A stretch of DNA of 64,000 nt from Vombatus ursinus (lineage: Eukaryota > Chordata > Mammalia > Diprotodontia > Vombatidae), in contig NW_020946557.1 of the NCBI RefSeq assembly GCF_900497805.2, forward strand, positions 1,713,498 to 1,777,497, in the 5' to 3' direction. Made by a program: the position numbers and the translations under genes. The notes beneath the pieces were generated by a model. It saw nothing but the letters and a program-made list of their open reading frames with translations. It searched no databases and was not told the DNA's origin. This document shows, piece by piece, positions 55,722 through 64,000 of this stretch (the stretch's first letter is position 1; each line of letters begins with the position of its first letter).

Positions 55722-55778
55722 TAGGAAGAGGAGGAGGAGGAGGAGGAAGAGAAAGAGGAGAAAGAGGAGGAAAAATAG
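55722..55778. repeat. (GGA)n microsatellite
   Basis: GGA/AGAG tandem units, purine-only. Confidence 0.92.
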
Positions 55779-55829
55779 CAGAATTGCCTAACTCTAACTG
55801 GATGGTTGGATCCTAAGGGGGCAGCAACT

Positions 55830-56012
55830 CACAGATTGGTGTTCATCCCTCTGTCTCAAAGAGGACCAATGACACCATGAGAATAATGTCTTGACTTGTG
55901 AGTGAATTGGATTTAAGTGAGGCAGAGCTGCACAAAGTCATCAGCCTTACTCTGTCCCCCAGAGTGATCAGAGTCTGATGGCAAGACATAAGTCAAGATA
56001 ACTCACAAATAA
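55830..56012 (-). mobile_element. Marsupial SINE-like repeat, copy 3 (partial)
   Basis: 'caaagaggaccaatgacacc', 'gaattggatttaagtgaggc', 'agagctgcacaaagtcatca', 'gatggcaagacataagtcaa'. Collinear with copy 2, truncated. Confidence 0.75.
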
Positions 56013-56400
56013 GATACAAACAAGATGAATTGGAGATAATCAACAGAAGGATGTTACTAACATTAAGGGGGATAGGGAAAGATTTCATCTAGAAGGTGGG
56101 ATTTTAGTTAAGGCTCAAAAGAAGCCAGGGAAGTTAAAGAGGCAGAGAGGAGGAGGCAGAAAATTCTGGGCATGGGGGACAGGAAGGGAAATGCAGGAAA
56201 TGGAGGGTCTAGAGTTCAAGGGATAGTAAATATACCAGTGTCACTAGACCTCATAGTATGTATAAGGGATTAAGGTATAAGAAGACTGAAAAGGTAGGAA
56301 TGGGCTAGGTTATAAAGGGTTTTAAAAATCAAACAGGATTTTGGGTTTGATCCTGGAGGTGATAGGGAACCTTTGGAGTAAAATAGGGTATATAAGAAAG
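56013..56400 (+). mobile_element. Old interspersed repeat, family not named
   Basis: 'agaggaggaggcagaaaatt', 'taaggtataagaagactgaa', 'taggaatgggctaggttata', 'ggtttgatcctggaggtgat' are phrases repeated across marsupial DNA. Partly alike to 21700-22065. Confidence 0.5.
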
Positions 56401-56504
56401 GGAGCAAGAGAAAAAAGAGAGAAGTTGCAGGGGAAAGAAGAAAAGCCAAGAATTTCTTTTGCCCTTTAAAATCTAGCTCCAGTTTGCTTGACTTACTTGA
56501 GGCA

Positions 56505-56706
56505 GACTGATATATTGGGAAGCACTGAAATTGGAACCAAAAAACCTGGGTTCAAATTCCATCTCTGCCAATTACTAGTTATGTGACTTTGAACAGAACA
56601 CTTAGCCTCTCTTGGACTTAATCTCCTTATCTGTACAAGGGGGCAGGTTGACTGGTCAATCTATAAGATCCGATCCAAATCCAAATCTGTGATTCTATGG
56701 TAACAT
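56505..56706 (+). mobile_element. tRNA-type/MIR SINE
   Basis: 'aaaaacctgggttcaaattc', 'tatgtgactttgaacagaac', 'ggacttaatctccttatctg', 'caaatctgtgattctatgg'. Confidence 0.8.
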
Positions 56707-57149
56707 GAGTTGCCCTGTTCATCTCTATCCAACCCATGTTGACTCAGAGCGAAGCCTGAATGGCACCTTCATCCTCTCCCCTACTCCATGACAATTTCAG
56801 GAGAGTAGATTGTGATGTTGGTTTAAAGCTGGAAAAAGAAATAGATAGTATGTTCATCAAATTTGTAGGAGGCACAAAGTGGCAAAGGATGGCTAACACT
56901 CATGATGATAGGATCCAAAAAAAGAATTTGATAGGTTAGAACACAGGGCTGGATACAATAATACAAAATTAATTAGGAATAATAGTCTTACATTTGGGTG
57001 TAAAAAAACAACTTCACATGAATAGATGGAAGAAGAGATGGATAGAAAGAAATATATTTTTTTAAAGATCTAGGTATTTTAATGGACTGCAATTTCACTA
57101 TGAGTCAACAGTGTGATATTGAAGCCAAAAACTCTTTTTTTTTCTTTTT

Positions 57150-57240
57150 GCACATGTTAATGTCTTTATTTTACAAACTGAAGAACTAAGGAAGGTACAG
57201 GTAGCTTCAATGACTTCCTCAATATTAGTTGTTTTTCCAT
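57150..57240 (-). other. Probable 3'-transduced flank with second poly-A
   Basis: Between the element's first A-rich tail (57240-57290) and the terminal A-run (57135-57149 as T on plus) lies ~90 bp not found in other L1 tails here. On the minus strand it carries AATAAA (plus 57165-57170), ~16 nt before the second A-run. It also resembles a MIR core ('attttacaaactgaagaact'). This is the layout of read-through transcription past a weak element signal. Confidence 0.65.
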
Positions 57241-57284
57241 CTTTCTTTTTTTTATTTTTTATGGTAATTTTAATTTTTTTTTTG

Positions 57285-57870
57285 TTTTCAACATTTACTT
57301 CCACAAGATTTTGAGTTCCAAATTTTCACCCCATCTCGCCCCTCCCCCCACCCCAAGATGGCATGCATTCTAAATACCCCTTCCCATAGTCTGCCTTCCA
57401 TTCTGTCTCTCCTTCCCCCCTTCTCTTATCCCTTTCCTCTTCAATTTTCCTGTAGGGCAGGATGGATTTCTGTACCCCATTTCCTGTATTTCTTATTTCC
57501 CAGTTGCATGTGGAAACATTTTTTTAAACATGTGTTTTTAAAACTTTCGGTTCCAAATTTTCTCCCTTCCTCCTTCCCCACCCACCCTCATTGATAAAGC
57601 AAGCAACTAAATATAGGTTACATATGTGCAGTTATGCAAAACACTTCCATAGTAGACAGGCTGTGAAAAACTAACTCTATTTCCCTTAATCCTATCCTGC
57701 CCACCCATTTATTCTATTCTTTCTTTTGACCCTGTGCCTCCTCAGAAGTATTTGCTTCTGATTACTCCCTTTCCCAATCTGCCCTCCTCTCTATCATTTC
57801 CCTACTCTCTTGTCCCCTTCCCCCCCCCCATTTTCCTGTAGGGTAAGACAGATTTCCACACCCAAATGAG
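57285..57870 (-). repeat. Two-module 3' noncoding region of HAL1-like element
   Basis: Two similar units (about 57285-57480 and 57520-57870) each contain 'gttccaaattttc', a CT/C-rich block, and 'ttttcctgtagggYaRgaYRgatttc'. This indicates an old internal duplication or two fused tails. The inter-ORF region of the L1 at 22302-25238 shares the second unit's end ('agggcaagttacatttctat'). Confidence 0.6.
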
Positions 57871-58280
57871 TGTGTATGTTATTCCCTCCTTAAGTCAAAT
57901 CTTATGAGAATAAGATTCATTTATTCCCTCTCACCTTCACCTGTTTCCCCTCCACTGTAAGAGCCTTTTCTTTTCTGTTTTTCTTTTTTTTTGTGTGGGA
58001 TAATTTACCCCATTCTACCTCTCCCTTTCTCCTTATCCTAGTATATTCCTCTCTTACCCTTTAATTTTATTCTCCAGATATGACCCCTTCATTTTCAACT
58101 CACCCTGTGCCCTCTGTCTATCTATCTATATCTATATATAGTACATATAATTTTTTCCCCTCCAACTACCCTAATACTGACAAAGGTTTCATGAGTTACA
58201 AATATCATCTTTCCATGCAGTAATATAAACAGTTCAACCTTAATAAGTCTCTTATGATTTTCTCTTTCTTGTTTACCTCT

Positions 58281-59350
58281 TCATGTTCTACTCGAGTCTT
58301 GTATTTGAAAGTCAAATTTTCTATTCAACTCTGGTCTTTTCATCAAGAATGCTTGAAAGTCCTCTATTTCACTGAATGACCATTTTTCCCCCTGAAGGAT
58401 TATACTCAGTTTTGCTGGGTAGGTGATTCTTGGTTGTAATCCAATCTCCTTTGCTCTCCAGAATATTATATTCCATGCCCTTCAGTCCCTTAATGTAGAA
58501 GCAGCTAAATCTTGTGTTATCCTGATTGTGTTTCCACAGTACTTGAATTGTTTCATTCTGGCTGCTTGTAATATTTTCTCCTTGACCTGGGAACTCTGGA
58601 ATTTGGCTACAATATTCCTAGGAGTTTTCCTTTGGGGATCTCTTTCAGAAGGAGATCTGTGGATTCTTTGAATTTCTATTTTGCCATCTGGTTCTAAAAT
58701 ATCGGGGCAGTTTTCCTTGATCATTTCTTGAAAGATGATGTCTAGGTTCTTTTTTTGATCATGGCTTTCAGATAGTCCAATAATTTTTAAATTCTCTCTC
58801 CTGGATCTACTTTCCAGGTCAGTTGTTTTTCCAATGAGATAGTTCACATTGTTTTCTAATTTTTCATTCTTTTGGATTTGTTTCACAGTGTCCTGGTTTC
58901 TCATAAAGTCACTAGCTTCCAATTGCTCTATTCTAATTTTTAAGGAAGTATTTTCTTCAGCAATCTTTTGGACTTCCTTTTCCATTTGGCCAATTGTGCT
59001 TTTTAGGGCATTCTTCTCCTCATTGGCTTTTTGGACCTCTTTTGCCATTTGGGTTAGGCTATTTTTTAAGGTGTTATTTTCTTCAGTATTTTTTTTGGTC
59101 TCCTTTAGCAAGCTGTTGAGTTGTTTTCATGATTTTCTTGCAACACTCTCAGTTTTTCCTCTACTTCTCTTACTTGCTTCTCAAAATCCCTTTTGAGCTC
59201 TTCCAAGGCCTGGGACTAATTCATATTTTTCTTGGAAGTTTTGGATGTAGGAGCTTTGGCTTTGTTTTCTTCTTCTGATTGTATGTTTTGATCTTCTTTG
59301 TCACCAAAGTAAGATAATATAATCTGACTCTTTTTGTGCTGCTTACTCAT
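58281..59350 (-). pseudogene. ORF1 of the HAL1-like element (lightly damaged)
   Basis: Start MSKQHKKSQIILSYFGDKED at 59350. A long coiled coil follows (TEENNTLKNSLTQMAKEVQK, repeats of KN/ENT heptads). Then comes the RRM entry LESRSRRENLKIIGLSESHD, then the C-terminal domain (IHRSPSERDPQRKTPRN, QVKEKILQAARMKQFKY, LAASTLRD), ending RPELNRKFDFQI...SSRT-stop. The ~356-codon span is full length. I count at least three breaks: an early stop where W is expected (N-stop-SQAL), a frame change before 59111, and a stop after STLRD. The 59111-58482 block is open for 209 codons. ORF1p coats its RNA. Confidence 0.9.
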
Positions 59351-60114
59351 GATCCTGGCCAATCACTTGAGTTTTAAACTCTTTGTTAATGTGAAGAGTG
59401 TACTGTCCCAAGCTTCAGGGGTTTGTACAGCTGTTTTCAGAGATACTTCTAGGGACCTGTAAATTTTCAGTTCTTCCAAGGTGCTATGATAAGGGGCAAA
59501 GTGTTTCCTCTCCACAGCCACAACAAGCTTCATCATACCAGCATTCCTCCTAGCCCCAGGACCACCCCTCAGAACTGTGACCCAGATCTAAGCACAGGTA
59601 AAGCAAGAGATTCCTGCTTCAGCACTGGCAAAGAGATCCTTGCAATCCCCCTCTGATCTGCCACTCGATTCCCCCTCAGTGTGTGGTTCCGGAAGCTCAG
59701 GAAACAGTCATTGCCCCAGGCCGCGCTCCAGACTTCAGGTGTGACCTAGCTCCTCTCTCACCGCAGTCACAGACTTTTCCCACTGACCTTCTAAGTTGTC
59801 TTTGGCGTTCGTGGGTTGAGAAGTCTGGAAACTGCCACAGCTGCCCGCGATTCGGTGCTCTGAGGCCTGCTCCAGGGTCACTGTGGCCTGGGCGCCTACG
59901 CCGCACTGCACTCCTCTCCCCGCCCAGCACAATATACCTTTCCGAACCACCATCCAGGCTGTCTTTGGCTGGAAATTTGTTTCACTCTGTCTTTTTGTGG
60001 GTTCTGCTGCTTTAGAATTTGTTTAGAGCCAATTTTTTTAGGTATTTGGAGGGCTTTGGAAGAGAGCTCAAGACAGTCACTTCTTTCCCTCCGCCATCTT
60101 GGCTCTGCCCCTGG
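59351..60114 (-). promoter_or_regulatory. CpG-rich 5' UTR / internal promoter of the HAL1-like element
   Basis: The stretch 59690-59950 holds many CpGs (e.g. gccgcgctcc, gcgcctacgccgc), in contrast with the CpG-poor window. The 5' border shows 'aagatggcggag', an L1-type start with a probable YY1-like CCATC site. CpG retention suggests that this copy is relatively young. Promoter activity is inferred from the L1 model, not shown. Confidence 0.7.
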
Positions 60115-60306
60115 AGCCAAAAATTTTTAATGTGATCTTGAGATGCATTAAGAGGAGTACATTTCTTTTTGTATGTAGAAAATAAATACTCAACCCATAC
60201 TGATGCATATTCAGTAGTGTGCTGGTAAATGTTTAATAACCGGATCTCCAAAAATATACAACACATTCAGTTTAAACTGCATTATTAATATTTTTCATAT
60301 CACTTT

Positions 60307-60451
60307 TTTTCTTTTGGTGAGGCAATCAAGGTGACTTGTCCAGGGTCACACAGCTAATAAGTATTATGTGTCTGAGACTAGATTTGAACTCATGTCCTTC
60401 TGACTTCAAGGGTGGAGCTCTATCCACTGCACCACCTAGCTGCTCCTTTCC
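60307..60451 (-). mobile_element. tRNA-derived SINE with 9-bp target duplications
   Basis: Reverse strand: 'ggtgaggcaatcaaggtgac', 'gtcacacagctaataagtat', 'ctctatccactgcaccacct', 'agctgctcc'. Flanks tatcacttt at 60298-60306 and 60452-60460 are identical. Confidence 0.93.
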
Positions 60452-60473
60452 TATCACTTTCTTAAGTCTATAT

Positions 60474-60678
60474 CAGTGATATCAAACTCAAATACAAACA
60501 GGAGCCAGTAATATGTGCATAAAGCCCTGCAGGACACAAACTGTGGGACACATTTTAAATTGTAATATTGTGCCAATGTTTTTTTATATCTACTTATGTT
60601 GTTAAATATCGCCAGTTGCATTTTAATCTGCTTTGGTAGCACTCTGGAGTGTTGTGGGCCTCCTGTTTAACAGCTATG
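60474..60678. mobile_element. Non-autonomous hAT MITE
   Basis: Left end 'cagtgatatcaaactcaaat', right end 'tgtgggcctcctgtttaaca' and 'gctatg' follow the pattern of 'cagtggtgtcaaactc...gagtttgacaccactg' hAT MITEs. Flanks gtctatat (60466-60473) and gtctagaa (60679-60686) match at 6 of 8 positions, the hAT duplication size. Confidence 0.65.
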
Positions 60679-60686
60679 GTCTAGAA

Positions 60687-62415
60687 AAAAATGAATAAAT
60701 CAAACCTTGATTTACAACATTTGCCAATTTTTGAGATATACTTGCTCACAATGAAAATTTAAGAATTGGCTTATGTGAGCTGGTATGATCTGGATCCAGC
60801 ATATCCTTATTGCTCTTATATAGTGAGTACTTCTTTATTCTCTCCTTTGAGAAGGTCTTAGACATTAGCCAATAGCTATGTCTTAAACAGTTTTCTGTAG
60901 GATGCTGCATCAGGAAAGCCAGAGTATGAGAAAAAGAGCCCTCCCCTCTCTTCTAGGTGGTCAGGCTTCTCCATGATTTAACTATATGCATGGGTTCCAA
61001 GCATATAGTATTCTCAGAGGAAAGCATGTAGATGCATTGCCCCAATCCTCCTGGTCCCAGAAATGACTCCTTGTTGTTAGGCTATGGACTTAAGCTATTT
61101 TACTCCATGGCAACAAGAGTATGATAGGTTATGATATAGTTGAGGGAAAAAAAATGGAATCAAAATTGAAAGCATAATGAACCAAATTCAAAGTGGTTGA
61201 GTTGATGAGGAATGAATCACATGTAATATTTTGCTATGTAGTACTTCATGTAAAGTCAGGGTTGGAATTCATGAATTGCTACAATCATAAACTTAAACAA
61301 GCAAGGCAAAAGAATGGTACATGATCAGGGTCTTGTAACACTTCTTTTTTTTCTTAATACTTAACTATTTTTTAAAATTACAAATGCCAATGATAAAACC
61401 AACACACTAATATCTGTAGCAGGGAAGTGGCTCTCAAATAAGCAAAGAAGTTACATGTTACTGGATCTTCATATACTTCTTCCAATTTTTCCTTTTTATT
61501 TTTGCTCTCCTTACTGACTGCTCCCATACTTTCCTCTACCAAGGGCAATCCCACTTACTGGCATCTGTTCCCTTTAAACTATAACTGAAATAGTACAGGA
61601 CTCTGGCATCACAAATAAAGATGAGTATGTAAAATATGGTGCCCTGACATGTTGCTTTCACATGCTGCCTATTTTGGGGACTTGTACAGAATGTTTAGCC
61701 AACGCCATCATCCAATGGCTTGCTGCTCAGAATGCTCTTATTCTTGGAACGCAAACTGGATCTGTGATTGTGTGATTCAGTAGTCCAAGCTGTGAAAACA
61801 GATTCTTCATTAGCCTGGCATCACTGTCATTATGGTGATATGTTTCATTCCATGGAATGAGTGAGCATTTTCCAACACAGGCAAAAATAGCATCATGTGT
61901 CTAGCTAGCTCTCCAATATGCATAGCAAAGATGCAATGTGGAGAGTTTAAATTGTAGTTCCTTGGAAGAGTTATGTGCACATAAGCCATGGATCTCAAGT
62001 CTTCTTTTACCTTTCACCCCTAAACTTTTTGCTAAACTGCCTTGGAACATGGATTGGTCTTTTGTATTCTTTTGATTTTTGGAATCTTCTGTGACAAGGA
62101 TATAGATTCTCAGGGTCTCACACTCTCTTGCTCATCTAATACCTTGGTACAATTCTAGGATGAAAGGGAATAGACATTTAGCAAGCCTATCTAGCCTGAA
62201 GACCAGTAGATGATCTTGGAGATGATGGATGGAGATACTGAGAATCTATGTCTATCTCCCCTCCCCATACTCATTCTCTCACATATACCCCTACAAGAAG
62301 ATTCCTTTTATACTGTGAAATACTGATTTCAAATGCCCTTTTATTTATTTTAAAATATCTTAGGTCAGGAGTAATATTGAATTATATAAATATAATCTTT
62401 GGCCAGCAAAGCATT
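60687..62415. other. 1.7-kb block without recognised repeats
   Basis: Unique-looking sequence; no SINE, LINE, simple repeat or domain-bearing frame. The 62-codon reverse frame near 61810-61998 has no motif. Best remaining candidate here for unseen conserved DNA. Confidence 0.5.
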
Positions 62416-62417
62416 TT

Positions 62418-62690
62418 TTGAATGACAGTGTGGTGTAGGGGATAAAATGCTGAACTTGGAGTCAGAAAGAGCTGGATTCTAGTCTTGTCTCAAAGTCTTA
62501 CTAGCTGTATTACTTAGCACTTAGCATAGTGCCTGGCACATTGTAGGTGCTTAATAAAAGTTTATTGACTGTGTGACCAAGGGCAAGTCACTTAATTTCT
62601 TTGAGCCTCATTTCTCTGATCTGTAAAATGGAGATCATAAAACCTATAAATACATACATCATAATTTGTTGTTAATTCTCAAACAAGAGC
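62418..62690 (+). mobile_element. tRNA-type SINE with embedded L2-type tail
   Basis: Outer SINE: 'gacagtgtggtgtaggggat', 'agctggattctagtcttgtc', then after an interruption 'tgtgtgaccaagggcaagtc', 'ctgatctgtaaaatggagat'. The insert (~62515-62571) is 'cttagcatagtgcctggcac' ... 'cttaataaaagtttattgac', a truncated L2/MIR3 end. Confidence 0.75.
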
Positions 62691-62807
62691 CTTTTCAAAC
62701 TTAAAGCAATATGTAAATGCCAGTTATCGTCATCGTCACCATCAGTAGTTTCCTTTTGTGTTAGGTTTTCCCCCTTTGATTGTTAAATTTGTTAGTATTA
62801 ATGCTAC

Positions 62808-63095
62808 TTCCTTCCAGTGTGTCATCTATGTAGAATGGAAGTTCCTTGAGAGCAGGGGCTATTTCTATTATATTTCCTACATAGTGTCTTAGAGCAGGGC
62901 TTTGCACAAATTTACTTTTGTCAGTGACCTGCTGAAGAAGCTTCATTAGCCCTCTATTCTTCCAGGATAAAATAAATGATCTTTTCTCTTTGACATTTAA
63001 CCTTCATAATATGATATCAATTTATATTCCTGGACTGATTTCACATTACTTCCTGTCACACAATCTATATTCCAGATAAACTAGATTACTTGGTG
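62808..63095 (+). mobile_element. L2-like LINE 3' pieces, out of usual order
   Basis: 62808-62900 has 'gaagttccttgagagcaggg' (L2 tail). 62935-63095 has 'ttcatattcc'-like L2 body text ('tttcacattacttcctgtca', 'ctatattccagataaactag'). The body follows the tail, so two separate copies or a rearrangement are likely. Confidence 0.6.
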
Positions 63096-63324
63096 CTAAC
63101 TGAACACAGAGATATGAGTAGCACATTTTATTTGGGTGTGTAATTAGAGAATTTTATCTTTTTTTTAAAATGGAGAATGTTTATTAAATACTCAATCATC
63201 AAGGATATTGTGTTTACTTATCAAACTAATGAAGCTAAAACAAGTAAACTTAAGCATACTACATATGCATAATTCTTACTTTAAAACTAAAAGTGTGCAT
63301 GATGGGAGGACAGAGAAAGGAATA

Positions 63325-63545
63325 AACCCTAATATAGAACCTATTATGTTCCAGGTACTGTGCTAATTTTTACAAATATTATCAAATTAGATCCTCACAA
63401 CAACCTTGGGAAGTAGGAATGTCATTATCTCCATTTTACTGTTAGGGAAAATTGGACAAACAGAGGAGAAGTGACTTGCCCAGGGCCACATAGTGAGTAA
63501 GTGTCTGAGGATGGATTAGAACTTAGGTCATCTTCCTGAGTTGCC
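63325..63545 (+). mobile_element. MIR-like SINE, full length
   Basis: 'ttatgttccaggtactgtgc', 'gatcctcacaacaaccttgg', 'aagtgacttgcccagggcca', 'agaacttaggtcatcttcct'. Confidence 0.85.
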
Positions 63546-64000
63546 TTCAGGCCACTCTTTGGATCCATTTTTGAGACCACTACTTTCTAGTGTTATTTTA
63601 TAAACTAGAAAGTTGCTCAATCTCCTAACAATTTAAAAGTAGTTCTTCTTTTAATTGCTAATTTGTGGGTTTCTTGAACACCAAGGATTTTCAGTAAAAC
63701 CCTATCTTCTAGGTATAGTTTTTGATAATTAAGTTGGGCATCATACCTTGATTTATTTTTGTCAAAATTCTCTGGAGTTGAGGTCATCACAAGTTGTTAA
63801 ATTTCTTCAACTTCTCTCTCAATCAGGAAATGTGTTGATTGTGAATAGCTATCCTTTTTATTCTGCAATACTCCAGAACACAAGCCCATTGATAGTCATG
63901 ATTAATTTGACATATATTTTGTACTTAAGCCTGTTACTGTATGGAATATCTCATCTTCTATATTCATGCCTTTTCACAGACTTTAAAATGTGGGAATGTT
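63546..64000. other. No feature recognised
   Basis: About 455 bp of AT-rich sequence to the window edge. Confidence 0.4.

Larger units (their letters stand above)
57132..60114 (-). mobile_element. Half-L1 (HAL1-like) element, 5' complete, no ORF2
   Basis: Minus strand: 5' end 'ccaggggcagagccaagatg' (near 60114), CpG-rich ~760-bp 5' UTR, ORF1 (59350-58281), ~1 kb of 3' noncoding sequence with repeated modules, an A-rich tail near 57240-57290, then ~90 bp of extra sequence and a second A-run ending at 57132. The flanks agccaaaaa (57123-57131, 60115-60123) are an exact 9-bp duplication inside a CR1 copy, so the ends are firm. ORF2 is absent, not truncated: the 3' end is L1-3'-UTR-like. This matches the HAL1 class, which relies on L1 ORF2p. 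A deleted L1 is the alternative. Confidence 0.85.
56822..60170 (+). mobile_element. CR1/L3-like LINE coding fragment split by HAL1
   Basis: The left part (56822-57131) encodes, with breaks, the reverse transcriptase C-terminal region of CR1-type LINEs: FIKFVGGTKWQRMANTHDD-like, LTFGCKKTTSHE-like, then LNGLQFHYESTV-like codons ('DCKLNMSQQCD' in the family). The right part (60115-60170: 'tttaatgtgatcttgagatg', 'cattaagag') continues the same reading ('ANAILGCIKR'). The half-L1 separates them with a 9-bp duplication. Confidence 0.68.

Noticed and set aside
58849-59196. 115-codon plus frame
   Set aside because: It is the antisense shadow of the ORF1 coiled coil on the minus strand.
59683-60015. 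110-codon plus frame over the CpG-rich area (possible host first exon)
   Set aside because: The region is the antisense of the half-L1 5' UTR, which explains both the CpG content and the open frames.

Overview
This looks like a gene-free stretch of a marsupial (metatherian) nuclear genome. It is AT-rich and CpG-poor, and most of it is interspersed repeats of families typical of marsupials: tRNA-derived SINEs with a 'GCAGCTAGGTGGTGCAGTGG' head, Mar1 CORE-SINEs with a BovB/RTE-type tail, MIR/THER-like SINEs, L2 and CR1/L3 LINE remnants, marsupial L1 (ORF1, ORF2 and a typical 3' UTR), and Charlie-like hAT DNA transposons. The species cannot be fixed from sequence alone. I found no host exon, no tRNA, rRNA or other RNA gene, and no retroviral gene. 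The open frames present are LINE or transposase fossils, or chance frames in simple repeats.

Layout. 1-3.5 kb: AT microsatellite with a perfect 44-bp palindrome, MIR-like SINEs, a 46-bp-arm hairpin and a SINE-like marsupial repeat. 3.5-4.3 kb: a hAT element with both ends, 8-bp target duplications and the transposase C-terminus. 4.7-22 kb: L1 3' scraps, many SINEs, a 360-bp GGAA microsatellite, L2 remnants, and two plus-strand L1 tails each inserted into an older SINE. 22.3-25.2 kb: a minus-strand L1 with its natural 5' end that stops inside the ORF2 endonuclease domain yet has 16-bp target duplications. 25.7-27.6 kb: Mar1 copies and a second hAT element carrying a nested SINE. 29.6-31.1 kb: a minus-strand L1 tail split by a plus-strand RTE-like LINE end. 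31-45 kb: SINEs, microsatellites and three more L1 fragments. 46.8-54.3 kb: L3 and L2 remnants interrupted by younger SINEs and a palindromic MITE-like element. 56.8-60.2 kb: a CR1/L3 copy interrupted by a 2.98-kb half-L1 (HAL1-like) element with a CpG-rich promoter, ORF1, no ORF2 and an apparent 3' transduction. 60-64 kb: one SINE, one hAT MITE, L2 and MIR remnants, and otherwise unique sequence.

The window's history can be read as layers. L2, L3, CR1 and MIR-like copies are oldest. Mar1, L1 and hAT copies sit in or beside them. The tRNA-SINEs, with clean 7-15 bp duplications, are youngest. The most unusual objects are the two roughly 3-kb 'half' L1-type insertions. I see no sign of a new gene system. 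Several 0.5-1.8 kb blocks without recognised repeats are the only places where conserved regulatory DNA could hide, and that needs comparative data.
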